DNA of 64,000 nucleotides from Lathyrus oleraceus. Its lineage: Eukaryota; Streptophyta; Magnoliopsida; Fabales; Fabaceae. The stretch's first letter is position 1. Every line of letters starts with the position of its first letter. The translations under genes were made by a program, and so were the position numbers. This document shows positions 1-11,594 of the stretch, piece by piece. The stretch is from NCBI RefSeq assembly GCF_024323335.1, contig NC_066582.1:95821444-95885443 (forward strand), written 5' to 3'. The notes below the pieces were generated by a model. It was not told the DNA's origin. It saw nothing but the letters and a program-made list of their open reading frames with translations, and searched no databases.

Positions 1-845
1 ATAAAATTCGTCTTACCTAAGCAGACAGAGGACCGTCGAGCCATGCGAAGTTAAACGAAGCGCTTCGTGGGAGGCAACCCACGCTTTTTATATCTAATTA
101 GTTTTGTGTATTTGTAGGTTTATAAAGGAGCTCTACAAGGAGGGAACATCACATCAACAAATGTCTAAGTCATGAAAAACAACGACCAACATAGCCAGAG
201 GTACCACCAGTTGAACCGGAGAGAAAACCTAAAAACGGCCAAAAGGACAGCCTGACACGGCCACCCGTGTCAGCTGACACAGGCCGTGTCCAGAGAGGGA
301 AAAGCAAACAAAAAAGATGGAAAATAGTGGCCTGACACGGCCACCCATGTCAGGAACACTGAAAGAAACATAAATGTTTATTTATCAATAGTAACCTGAC
401 ATGGGCGGCTGTGTCAGCTGACACGGCCCGTGTCAGGAGCACTGAAGATAAATGCCAAACCACGTGGAAACCAGTAGCCTGACACGGCCATCCGTGTCAG
501 GCAGGCGAAAATTTTGATTTTTTTTTTTAATTTGAATTTTGTGTGGGACCCACCCACTCAATCCATCATTAACCACAACTTTTCCCCATTAACCTTATCA
601 TTATCTTTCATTACCCACTCATTATTCTCTCTCATCACTCTTATTCTCTTTCTCTTGAAAACCTTCCAACCTCCATTAAAACTCAAAACCCCACTGCCTA
701 AAACCTTCCATAACCCCCATTTCCACTCACCTATCGCCAAAACACCCTTCACTAATATTACTCCACTCGCCGTCCCAGTCCTAACCACGGTTTCGGAATT
801 TCCTAACACAAAAGTTCAAATAATTTCTATTTTTGCAGGTCCAAA
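1..845 (+). mobile_element. Athila-like element, end of pol and spacer before the env-position ORF
   Basis: The first 120 bases carry a block with GCGCTTCGTGGGAGGCAACC (positions 60-79), which resembles the conserved stretch just after the integrase end in legume Athila-type Ty3 elements. No polymerase motif is left inside the window, so only the very end of pol could be present. The spacer that follows is non-coding and holds perfect short hairpins (separate entry), an AT-rich stretch near 510-540 and a pyrimidine-rich run (about 540-800). Family assignment is by recognition of the layout, not by database search. Confidence 0.6.
252..505. repeat. Dispersed perfect hairpins, GACACGG family
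   Basis: A 22-base unit is repeated in this spacer, with arms CTGACACGG and CCGTGTCAG around a CCAC loop (for example 252-273). Variants lie near 332-353, 400-437 and 479-502. A companion unit with arms of the CTGACACG/CGTGTCAG type often follows directly. The same two hairpin types recur in the 3' LTR of the same element near 35902-36112. Function is unknown. The arms are perfectly or nearly perfectly complementary, so cruciform or RNA stem formation is possible. Confidence 0.75.
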
Positions 846-1997
846 ATGCCCCCGCGGAGAATTCTCACCGGAAAGCAACAACTCGCAGAAATGGCAAAGT
901 CACGGAAGCCCCCGAGTCGGAATCCAAATCCACACAACATCGTGTTTGACAATCCGGAACAAGAACGGAGATACCAAATTCACCGGAAGCGCAAACTCAC
1001 GCCGACGAGGTATATGTGTGAGCATACTCTGAACGCTCTGGGGCTCAAGATGGAGGTATACCAGATGTTCCATGTTTTGGGAATGCTCGAGTTGATGAGT
1101 TTGGAAGCGTTGACATACGAACGCATTACTCTCTAATTCCTCAGCACGTTGGAATTCCAGCTTGAAAAACGGTGGATAGACACGACCAGGTATTAGTTCG
1201 GCAATTTGCGTTTCCAGTTGTTTAATAATTATCATGAGCTGTCTGTTGAGGAGTTAGCAGCAATACTCCTACTCCCTCTGAACGGACCAGGAGCGGTCCC
1301 AGACGGGTTCTCACCTAAGGATTTATGGATTGCCATCACCGGGAGGACGGATTACTCCTCCAAAGGTGTGAAAGCCTCGGGTATCCAAAATCCATGTTTC
1401 AGGTATGCTCAGAAGGGTTTAGCTTATACCCTGTTTGGAAGAGGTGATATCACAGGGGTAGCTACTCAGAGAGAGCTATTCTTTATGTACTCGATGGCTC
1501 AAAACAAAGTCATCAATGTAGTTGCCTTTGCAACAGACTATCTGGGCAGAGTCGGCCGAGCAAACTCCGGAGGCATGTCCGTAGGGGGAATGATCACCCA
1601 AATCGCTGAGCATTTCGGGTATCAAGTTATTTTACTCGAAGACACGCCAATTGCAGGTAACACCAAAATTGACATGTCTGCTCTAATTTCACAAGGTATG
1701 ATTGTTGTTGCCCCTACTTACTATTTTGTCTTATCCATAAGAGGTTTATTATCGCTCTGCCGAATTCGGACAGAGTTGCTATTACTGACTGTGCTAATTG
1801 GTTGTATGTGAGCGCTGACCCCGACGTGGATGAAGGCCACGAAACTGAACATTTTACCGCATGTGAGCAATTTATGGATGACCAGGTGGAAGGAACGGAA
1901 GTAGAAGAAGAAGATCCTTAAGCACCTCTTAAGCAGTTTGTACCACCACATCAGGAACCCACCCAGCAGGAGGCGGGTTCATCATCCTGGTCCACTG
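846..1997 (+). pseudogene. Env-position ORF of Athila-like element (broken)
   Basis: Reading from the ATG at 846 gives a basic N-terminus (MPPRRILTGKQQ), then a conserved block (residues about 45-330) that I recognise as the plant-specific ORF found after pol in legume Athila elements. Its role is unknown; it sits where an envelope gene would be. The frame is broken by an in-frame TAA at 1134-1136, a TAG at 1194-1196, a frameshift near 1730-1740 and another TAA at 1919-1921. After the last stop the frame continues in Gln/Pro-rich sequence until the Ogre-A insertion at 1998, which removes the C-terminus. The resumed Athila sequence at 20299 is non-coding, so part of the ORF end was also deleted. 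It cannot make a full protein. Confidence 0.7.
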
Positions 1998-3007
1998 TGT
2001 AGCACCTCAAATTTGCACCTACCATTTTGTACATACATTTTCATTTTAGGTCATTAACATTTGCATTAACATTTGCATAGTCAACAGTCATTAGGCAAGA
2101 TCAGTCAAGACTGGTTAGGAGATCCAGTTGTGCAAGCAAGCAAGTGCATTCCTATTGAGGCAAAGTCCTAGGGTTGGTTCATTGAGTTCATATGACCTAG
2201 GGATCATTTTGAAGTGGTTTGGCCAAAGATTGGATGATCAAAACTCAACAGTCAAGCTGAAATTCATCTGAAACCCTAGAAAGTCAACCAAAGTCAACTG
2301 TGCATTCAATCATGGATTTGCAGGTGGGAGATGGTTAGAGAGGCCTCATTCATGTCCATACAAGTATCATTTGACATGGCAAACATCAACAATGAAGAAT
2401 TTGAGGTCAGATGAAAAGTTTCCAAAAATAGTAAGTGACCTGTAATTTCAAATTGCCAAAAATGGAAAGGTCTTCTCCTCAAGTTTACATCCTCAAGCAA
2501 GCTTCAAATAGAATTTTGTCCAACATGAAAGTTGAATATCTTGCTCTCACCTTTCCAAAAAGTCCAAGAACAACCATTTCTCATGTGTGGTTGGCGAGTT
2601 ATGGATCAATCATTGTCAAGCAAATTTGAACTTCACAAGGGGATAACTTTTGCACCATAAGTCCAAATGGAATGGTTCTTTTTGCAACATTCATGTTTTG
2701 ACATGAGCTATCCAAATCATGCATTACATTTCATCAATTCTCATCACAAAAATATTGGCATTTTCCTTTGAATTTCATTTGAATTTTGGAGGGAAAAGTC
2801 TAATTTGAAAAATAAGCATTGTCCATGCATTCCAACATTGGCATTTGGCTCCAAATGGATTTTTGAGGTGAATTAAGCACAAACTCGTGTACTGTAGCAC
2901 TCATTTTTATGCATGCAAGGTGAATTGCAAATTGGCCATTACACCTTCATTTCCCTAATTACTATTGCATTTGGTTAATTGTGATTAGTAACTTCATTAA
3001 TCCATCA

Positions 3008-3014
3008 TATATAA
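3008..3014 (+). promoter_or_regulatory. Putative TATA box of Ogre-A LTR
   Basis: TATATAA sits about 1.0 kb into the LTR, in ATCATATATAAGG, followed about 30 bases downstream by AATTC-rich sequence. The same motif is present in the 3' LTR at about 16529. It is the best TATA match I see in the LTR. The transcription start is inferred, not shown. Confidence 0.5.
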
Positions 3015-6000
3015 GGATAATCAAAACAGAATTCGTGCTTAACATTTCATTTGGTTCAGATCTAGATCCAATTGCAAAATCTCACAAACTTTTTCTCTCA
3101 ACTTTTTTGCAAAACTTTGCACAAACCTTGCATTGTTCTTCATTGATTCATCATCCACAAGTGTAATTGGAGATTTTGGAAGCAAAGATTCAAGGATTTC
3201 AAGCTGAATCAAGGACTGTTGAAGGTTGCATCATTAATGGCAAGTGAAGATTTCAGTAAAATCGTGCAAGATTAACATCAAATCCTCATTCCATTCACTC
3301 ATTCAAGAGCATAGGATCATCTGTTTTTTCTTTCCAAAACCTGAAAGCTGTGATTCCAGTTCTGCAATCTTTGAAGGTCAGAAATCAATCCTCATAATTC
3401 TTGAAATTAGGACATGCATTTTGTAGATCTTTGAATGTAGAGTAATCTGAGCGTTGTGGCATTGAATTTCATCAAGAAATGAATAAGTTAGGTCGAATTT
3501 AAGTTTGATACATGAACTTTCTTTTGCTCGATCCAGACATGTTAGTGAGAATTAGGATAAAGTGATTATAGCATGTTAATGTACCTTGGAAGACGAGTGT
3601 AATGGTATGCTGTTTGTTGATTTCTGGAACAAATGTTCATAACCTGGAGATTTGGTGATGAACACGATGAAGGTCTAGGGTTTTTGAGTCCAGAAACACA
3701 TTTGATCTCTTGAGCGCGTGTTTGCATGATTGTTGGTGTTTATGGCCATGCATTGGTACACCTGGCAATGACTTGGCTGATTCATTGGTTAATAGCGCTC
3801 GCCGTGTCCACGTAGGTTTAATGAAACGCATAGTTTCATTGCAGCGCGCCTTGGTTTGAATTCCAACATGGTTCGAGTCTTGGCTGTAGCATGTTCAAAT
3901 ATTGCTTTGGCATTTTTAAGTTCATTATTCATTCATGTTCATGTATGCTTGTTTATGTGATTTTTATTTTTCTCTCCACTTCCAAAATTCATATCTCCAT
4001 GATTAATGATCCAATTGAGATGAGGTTTTTTGCATGATGTTCCTCAGGATGTCTACTATTTTTTGATGATTTTTCCAGAAATTGTGCACGCATGGATTTT
4101 AATTTTGCTTAGGGAATGTGTATACATGTTTTTTCTTGACATGCCTTGCCATTTTGATTGTGAAATGATGAGATTTGTTCCAACACTCTTGAAATTTTGC
4201 ATGCTTAAAATAGACATCCTAATGGTCATTTTGGTATAGAGTTTGCATTTTTCCTATTCCTAGTTGATGAGATATGATCTGTTGAATGTAGGTGTGACAA
4301 TGTGTGTCACACCATTGCTTGCTTGACTTGAGGAATTTATTTGCCATGCCAATTCAATGCCAATTAATCTGATTTTTTGCATGATGATACTTCTGGATGT
4401 TAGGTTTGATCATGAATTTTTGGTAGAATTTTTGAATGCATTTCCAATTTGTTTGAGATTTTCTTTGCTGATTGGTCATGTTTGGACCTTTGATGAGTGT
4501 TGAACTTAGATGATTTGTGAAATACTTGATGTTTATCCTATGAGCTTGAAATTTTGCACATTGATTCTAGACACTTTGAAGTTTGCTATGGCTTTGGTTT
4601 GAGTCATTTATCATGTGTGGATTCTGTTTTAGGCTTGTGTTAAGTTGATGTACCAATTTGTGCCTTCTTTGAGCTTGTTTGTGCTTACCATGACTTGATG
4701 AATTTAATTGCCATGCTTCTACTTGTCCAAATGACTTGATTTTTGGTATGTTGATCAGTTGATGTGTTCTGTTTAGCCATGATTTTTCTTGGAATTTATT
4801 GAATTGTTTTTGAGTTGATGTGGATTGATTCATTCTGTTTGCTTCTATGAGCTTTGAACTTGCATGCTTTGCACTATTTGTTTTGTGAAATGAAATTGGT
4901 GTATGATATAGATATGAGGTAACTTGGACATTGTTCTTAATTGATTAAGCTTGATTCTTACCAATTTTCATGTTCTGTTTTGAATTATTTCTCCCCCCTT
5001 TGACCCTAGGCCATGTCCTAGTGGTTAGTGCTTATGTTTGAGTTGTGTTTTCAGGACAAGAAGCATATGGCCTTGAGGAGTTTGAGTCATTTGCTCATTT
5101 GGATTGATATTGGATTGATGTTGATTAACATTAAGTTGTTTTGTAGGTGGATTAGCTCCTTTGAGTTGAGCTTGTGCTTTGCTTGATGCATTGCTTGTGT
5201 ACTGTTAACTTTCTTTTTTGAATTGTGTACTGACTGAGTTAGATTGTTTTCAGGTACCTTAGTTGCTATAGTTCCTTTGTGAACTTGCTTTTGCTTTGCT
5301 TGATAGCTTAAGCATTGAGGTATAATCTCTCTTCTCCATGTAGTCTTGAAGACCTGGCCTGTTATGTGGCCAGGCACCTGTCTGAAGTCCTCCTTAAGAG
5401 GCAATGCTTGTGTTTGTTTATCTTTGTCCCCTGTACATATCAAAGACCTCCTAAGTGAAGAGGCATTGGCAGATACAAGAGATGTGTAGTCCATCTCCTA
5501 CTATTCAATGTGTCATCCCTTGGCTCACATCACATGTTGATGCCTTGTGGATCTTAACCCAAGATCTATGTTGAGTCAGTCATAAGTGTAGAAGGGTTCC
5601 AACTTTCTGAACCCACACTTTCATCTGTCTAAAAGCTCTCCCAGGCCAGGGATAAGAGCTGTGAGGCACACCCCTCACTTCCTAATTCATCTGCTTCACC
5701 CTAACTCTCAATGTTAGGGTTAAGAGCTAACATCACCCTGATACAGTGGCTTGTTTGTCGAGGTTGACATGACCCCTTGACTAAAGCCTAACCCTGTGTG
5801 AGCCCACTTTGTTTGTATATAGTGTGTGCTATTTGTGAATGATTGCTTTGCTTGTGCTGTTTAGGTTTAGCTTGCTCCCTGTGCAAGTTAGATAGCAACC
5901 TTAACTTAGGGATGATATGCATGATAACATCTAGGCTCGAGTCGTAGTCTCCCTAGTTGTGTCTCCCTTTGTATCTGGTTAGGCTAATCCTTTGTCCCTG

Positions 6001-6109
6001 CGTAGGGGAACTACGTCGCCCTGATCCTCATACCAGATGAGGTACGTAGGCAGGAGATGAGCTGATCTCTCGGGGCGCCCTTTTTCTTTTGTAACCCCTT
6101 TGTGTGTGT

Positions 6110-6336
6110 TCGGAGACTGACATAAGTCCAGCGATTGGCAGTCGGTTTCCTGTGTCTGGTTTGTTTGTTGGAGTCTGACGTAAGTCCAGCGATTGGCAGT
6201 TGGTTTCCTGTGTGTGTTGTTTGTTGGTTCGGAGTCTGATGTAAGTCCAGCGATTGGCATTCGACCTCCATGTTTGCCTGTTTGTGTGGAGTCTGACGTA
6301 AGTCCAGCGATTGGCAGTCGGTTTCCTGTGTGGTTT
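6110..6336. repeat. Four tandem repeats of 57-61 bp in the Ogre-A LTR
   Basis: The core AAGTCCAGCGATTGGCA starts at 6123, 6182, 6243 and 6300, giving spacings of 59, 61 and 57. The four copies differ by a few substitutions and by the length of the T/G-rich part between them. An equivalent array is in the 3' LTR at about 19633-19856, with one small length difference. Confidence 0.9.
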
Positions 6337-6806
6337 TGTTTGGCGTGCGTGAGCCGAGCTACGAGTGCTCTAATTCTTCTCTAGTCCGAGAAGATACGTA
6401 TGCATAGGATGCGACATCCTAGCGAGCACGTTTCCCCTGTCCCGAACTACGTCGACTCTGATGTCTGTGCCTGACAGACTACGTAGGCCCAGGATGCGAT
6501 ATCCTGTCGAGTTAGTTTCTTTTGTTTTCTGTGTCTCTTTTCAGCCAGTGTTTGATGTTTGAGCAGCGTTTAGCAACCTTTATCCTTCCTTTTGTGCGTG
6601 GATCCCGTCGAGTACGACGGATGCGTAGGGGTGCTAATACCTTCCCTTCGCATAACCGACTCCCGATCCCATTTCTCTCTGGTCGCGAGACCATGTTCTT
6701 TCCAGGTTTACTTCGAGTGTTTCCTTTCCCTCCTTTGGGATAAATAACGCACGGTGGCGGCTCTGTTGTTTTTGTTTCCCACCGGTTTTTCGCGTAATGC
6801 GACAGC

Positions 6807-6825
6807 TGGCGACTCTGCTGGGGAT
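6807..6825 (+). promoter_or_regulatory. Primer binding site (tRNA-Arg type) of Ogre-A
   Basis: TGGCGACTCTGCTGGGGAT lies two bases after the LTR end. The same sequence starts the internal region of Ogre-B. Ogre elements are known to prime reverse transcription from tRNA-Arg. I infer the tRNA from this family knowledge. Confidence 0.85.
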
Positions 6826-7918
6826 TGACTGAAGTTGACCTCTTTCTGGTCCATCTTCCCTAAGCGAGTCTCTCCTAGCGCTCTCTAGGTTAGGGTTTTG
6901 GTTGTTGTTTGCTGTTTTATTTTTTGCATTCATTTATTTATTGTTTGCATTTATTGTTTGCATTTATGTTTGCATTCATTCATATTCATCTGTGCTGGCT
7001 GTGCTGTGTTCTCTCTGTTGGGGTGGGAGTTACTCGAGGTAAAAGGCCCAATACCCAGGCTATGAGTGAAATCTAGGAAACCTAGGAATAGAGTGATTCA
7101 TGGGAAGCGGGTGGTATGCGCCACTTATTGGAACATTGACATCACGAGCAGTTCAGACCCTGATGGGATATTATCGTTACATACTTCGGGTGTGTATATG
7201 ATGATATTCTGTGAAAGGTTATTTATGCTGCGTTTCTCTCGACCTTACCCTAACCTAGAATTCACCCGTGAGTGGGGAGGGAATGATCATTATTACAGGT
7301 ACAGTTGGTGACTTGTCGGTGACTTGTCAATGACTCTGGGTACTGATGGTGACTTTGGTTCCGATGGACTTATGGGTACTTACTTATGACACGTCGGAGT
7401 TCTGTCTGTGATATCTATCAGCGAGTTCCGTTTATTTTGGATCCCCGGGTTGAATTTGAGAGTACTCGTTCAGAGGATCTGGTTGTTGTCCGTTCAGTGG
7501 ATGTTCCTGTGATGATGGTGATATAATCTCCAGTTCCGTTTATTTCGGAACTCCCCAAGTTGGATTTATGGTGACTTAGTCCCTCAGATGACTGCGACTG
7601 GTTCAAAGACTTAATGGGTCTTCAGATGACTTGGAAGATGGCACCGTGGCCTGCATTCATGCATTTGCATCATTCCCATTCTGCATTCACCTGCATTCAA
7701 CTCATGTCTACCCGTACTCAGGGTCCATTTTTGATTAAGATTCTGGTTGAGAGACAGCAAGATGTCAGAATGTTGTTGATGAAAAATTGTTTGTCTCAGT
7801 GACGCTAGAATCAAAGGACAGAATATTCCCGGTACGGATAGACATGCATGTGTGTGTCATACTAACCCATTTGCTGTTTTGTAGGTGTCAACCGGTGCGC
7901 ATAGCTCTTCTGTTCAGG
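6826..7918 (+). other. Ogre-A leader, non-coding
   Basis: About 1.1 kb between the primer binding site and the gag-like start. It includes repeated TTTGCATT words (6920-6985) and no long reading frame. Many Ogre elements have an extra ORF1 before gag; I do not see one here. Confidence 0.6.
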
Positions 7919-9211
7919 ATGGATCCACCCAGCGCCGACATTCGTGAGATGAAAGAGATGATGAGGGAGTTGTTCAGTGTGGTGCAAGGGCTTGCTCTGG
8001 GGCAGAAAGCAATGGCTGAGAGATTGGAAAGAATTGAAGGTTGGATGATCAAGGAGAAAGTTCAGGGAAAGGCTCTGTCAGCCGAAGCAAACAACCCCTC
8101 TGGTACTGTGGCAAAGAAACCATCTGGCAGTGGTCCACTCGAAAAGGAGGTTGAATCAGGAGGTGTGGAGACAAAGAAAGAACGCGGTAAGGATCGTTAT
8201 CACCCTTATGCTGCCGTTGTAACCACTCTTGTTGGTAATCCACCTGTACCACAGCAACAACCCCCACCTCAACAGAGAGCACTGAAAGCTAAGAGCCTAG
8301 TGAAGAAGGGGAAGGTTGATCGTCAGTTTGATGAGCCACATGTGACTTATACTCTTCTGTTCAAAAGGTTGAGGGATCTGGGGTTAGTCCGGCCAAGGAT
8401 ATTGATTCCCGTGGAACGGCAGCGGAGACCTCCAAACTATGATGAGAATGCCAGGTGCGAGTTCCATTCTGGGGCGCCCGGGCACAGCATTGAGGGTTGT
8501 AGAGCTTTCAAGCACGTTGTCCAGGATATGGTGGACTCTAAGGCTATCAGCTTGGCACAGATAATGAATGAGGATGTCAACCCCGTACCCAGGCAGGGTC
8601 CTGTAAAAGTGAAAATGGTGTCGAAGGACAAGAGAGGAATAAAGGTGACTGAGGAGGATCAGTTAAAGGTTCCAATGTCTGTGGTCCCAAAACCTCTGAT
8701 GAAGGATGGAGCTTTCCCTAGTGCTGATAATTGTTGTGCGGCCGTCGCCACAAAGGGATGTGTAGTGATGAGAGACACGACCCAGAAGATGAAGGAAGTA
8801 GAAACGGACAGTGAAAAATTTGAAACACCAAGTCAAGCAATTGAAACCGTCAAGGTGGAGAATGCCCTTGTTGCTGAGAAAGAGAAAAGGCTGTCCATTT
8901 CTTCTTATAAACAAGCCCTGGAAGTGGTGAAGAACAGAGAGGCCCAAGGCTGGGGAAGGATCATTGATATCGTGGTGAAAGCGGATATGTTTGGGGTCGG
9001 CTATCAGCCAGATCAAGAGTCTTCTAGACCAAACAGAGGATGTCGTCCACCGTACACCTTTGTCAGTGCAGGAATGCTGGATCCTGATCATGCTCGTTCA
9101 GTGAGTGAAGAGATTGACCGTGACCGCGAGCTCGAGGCGTGGATAAAATCGTGCGTACCAGAGAATTGGAAGGCCTCAAAGATCACCACTGTCACTCATC
9201 CAGAAGAGTAG
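7919..9211 (+). pseudogene. Ogre-A gag-pro remnant (in-frame deletions, still open)
   Basis: From the ATG at 7919 the frame stays open for 430 codons to the TAG at 9209. I chose this start because MDPPSADIREMKEMMREL opens a charged helical N-terminus like other Ogre gags; the frame is open further upstream but that part looks like leader. The middle has a histidine/cysteine motif CEFHSGAPGHSIEGC (around residues 180-195) seen in Tat gag proteins. Compared with Ogre-B, the conserved gag core and the whole protease active-site region are missing without a frameshift. The C-terminal part matches the segment just before the predicted intron. It probably encodes a shortened protein without protease activity. 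Confidence 0.75.
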
Positions 9212-9457
9212 TATTTCTGTGTTTCAATTCTGTTTGCATGAAAGCCATACGTTTTGCCCGAAACGTAATGGTCCATTGTAAGGGCCATCTCATGTGTTTC
9301 ATGTTGCAACATTTTACATCAGTAATAAATGGATGTTTTTGTGATTAAAAGCGGTGTTCCCTGTTTTTCAATTATTTTTGTAGTTTAAAAAATAAAAATG
9401 GCAATGTTTATTTTCATTTTTCTTTCCTTTTGATTTGTCTTGTTCCGACTTCAAAAG
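9208..9457 (+). other. Predicted intron between gag-pro and pol of Ogre-A
   Basis: A GT at 9208 inside the last gag-pro codon and an AG at 9456-9457 after a pyrimidine-rich stretch would remove 250 nt containing the TAG stop. The exon ends with two bases of a codon, and the pol frame that follows starts with the third base, so the frame is kept. Ogre-B has a matching 245-nt arrangement. Splicing at this place is established for Ogre elements; here it is inferred. The acceptor is weaker than in Ogre-B. Confidence 0.5.
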
Positions 9458-11594
9458 TGATTATCCTCCTGATCTCATTGATAACAATTCGGTTACACCT
9501 CTGTATGAGATCTATTATGCCGAAGAATAAGGCGAAGAAGATTGTGATCTGCTGGAATTAGCCAGGTTGTTAAGACAAGAGGGGAAGGTGATTCAACCGC
9601 ACGAGGAGCGATTCAAGATTGATATTCCAGGCACCACCGAGGTCAGAAAGGAAGTGAAAGTTGGACCGCTTCGGAGGCGAGTCGAGAGCAGAATGGTAGC
9701 CCTGTTGAAAGAGCATGTGGATACCTTCGCCTGGTCGTGTCAGGATACGCCAGGGTCGGATACCGATGTCGTTGTGCACAAGCTACCATGGAGAGAAGAC
9801 TGTCCTCTAGTGAAACAGAACGCCGGTGCCACGTATCAGAGTGACTTTGTTTCATGATATGATTCATCGTGGAATCAAATGCTATGTTGATGACATGATA
9901 GCAAAGTCCCAAGCAGAAAAAGGGCATCTAGTGGATCCGGGGCAAGTCGTTTGACCGGGTTGAGACAACTCAGACTGAGGTTGAGTCCGAATCAGTGCAC
10001 TTGTGGAGTGCTGTCCGGTAAGTTGCCAAGGCTTATTGTGAACGAAAGAGGAATCGAGGTCGATCCTGCAAAAAAAAAAAGAGAGAAAAAAAAAGAGAAA
10101 GAAAGAAAGAAAAGAAAAGAAGAAGAAAAAGCAATGCAAGAAATGCCTGAACCGAACCGAAAAAAGAGAGCAAACGGTCAGGTGGATAGTGGTTGCCAAG
10201 GGGCATTGAAAAAAAAAAAAGTTGCAGGAACCTCTGATTCTGATGACTCTGGTAGAGAGACGGTCATTAATTTTGTAATTGACAGCCCTCGAGGGGTCTA
10301 TGAGGTGTGTACTGGGTCAGCATGACGAGTCTTGTCGAAAAGAGCATGCAGTTTACTTGAGCAAAAAGTTTATCGACTGTGAAACAATACATTCACTGCT
10401 TGAGAAAACTTGCTGTACTTTGGCATAGGCTGCTCGCCGACTGAGACAGTATATGCTGGTTCATACCACTTTGTGGATTTCTAAGATGGATCTGATCAAG
10501 TATGTGCTTGAAGGAACTAGCATTGACCGGACGGGTTGCGAGAGGGCAAATGATGTTGGCTGAATACGATACTCAGTATACCTCTCAGAAAGCAATCAAG
10601 GGGGAGTGTATTGTCTGATTATCTCGCCCAGCGACCCATTGAGGATTATCAACCAAGGAAGATTGAGTTCCCTGATGAGGACATCTCGAGGTGCTCAAAT
10701 CGAAAGATTGTGAGGAACCGATCCCGGAGGAGGGGCCTGACCCTGAATCCGAACGGATTCTGATGTCTGATGGGGAAGAGGTTAATGTGGATGAGTTAGT
10801 GACGTGTTGGTTACGCCAAAAGGATCCCACATTCCTTCGTTTCCCGGATAACATGTGAATGCACCAACAATGGTGGCTGAGTATGAAGCTTGTATCCTGG
10901 GTATTGATTTTCGGTGCGTACGTCTACTGGGGCAACGCCGCGCTCGTTCGTGTATGGGATAGAAGTGGTACTACCTTCTGAAGTCTAGATCCCATTGTGG
11001 AGAATCCTGATGGATGAGAAATTGGAGAAGGCTGAGGTGATAAGGACTCGGTATGACGCGTTGAGCCTGACTGAGGAAAAGGGCTGACAGTTACTTGTCA
11101 TGGGGCAGTTGTACCCAGTGAATGAAGCGTGTTGTTAACCAAGAAGTGCGACCTCGTGCGTACCACGTGAGAGGGCTGGTATTGAAAATGATCCTTCCTC
11201 CTCAACGATCATAGGGGCAAGTGGATGTACAGTTATGGATCCCATTCGTGGTCAAAAAAGGTTCTCTGATAGAGCCTTGTTGTCGACAACCACGGATGAT
11301 GAAGATTTTCCCTCCCCTGTGAATGCGGACGCAGTTAGAAAATACTTCGTAAAATTGACCCGCTGGACAAAAAAGAATAAAAGAGTCCAGGCAAAAAAGG
11401 GCATCCCGGCGAACCAAAGGAAAAAAGAAAAGGTTCGGGCAAAAGTTAGGGATAAAAGAATGAAAAGAATTTGTACACCCGGCAAGTCGAAAACCCACAA
11501 GGGCGACTTGGGCAAAAAAGGGTATCTCGGTGGACTGAAAACCCGAAAGGGCGGTCCAGGCAAAAGAGGGAATGAAACGAACAACTGCGTCTAG
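9458..11594 (+). pseudogene. Ogre-A pol remnant (several internal deletions)
   Basis: The N-terminal pol segment (about 9480-9825) is recognisable, then the sequence jumps directly to the RT part around the YVDD-type active site (about 9885-9905), so the first RT motifs are deleted. A purine-rich low-complexity block follows, then RNase H fragments with stops (10310-10660), a gap, a short archaeal-type RNase H piece (10850-10905), and directly the integrase C-terminus (10920-11340). The zinc-binding and DDE regions of integrase are absent. The last frame (11235-11594) lacks the stop seen in Ogre-B and reads on into the 3' region. No working enzyme can be encoded. Confidence 0.8.
10069..10224. 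repeat. Purine-only low-complexity tracts inside Ogre-A pol
   Basis: Runs of A and GAAAA-type words (10069-10135 and again at 10209-10220) replace part of the RT/RNase H boundary. They create a Lys/Glu-rich open frame (9951-10325) that is not a gene of its own. Confidence 0.7.

Larger units (their letters stand above)
1998..6804 (+). repeat. Ogre-A 5' LTR
   Basis: It begins TGTAGCACC and ends TGCGACA, two bases before the primer binding site. Length is 4807 bp, unusually long even for Ty3 elements. It is repeated at 15520-20298. No reading frame inside looks coding: the predicted frames are short and shared only because the LTR is duplicated. It contains a TATA box near 3008, a set of four tandem repeats near 6110-6336, and GC-richer sequence in its last 900 bases. 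Confidence 0.9.

Noticed and set aside
2306..5494. Short frames repeated in both Ogre-A LTRs
   Set aside because: They appear twice only because LTRs are copies; composition is non-coding and there are no family motifs.
9951..10325. 124-codon Lys/Glu-rich frame
   Set aside because: Built on A/G low-complexity sequence inside decayed pol; only its first part matches RT.
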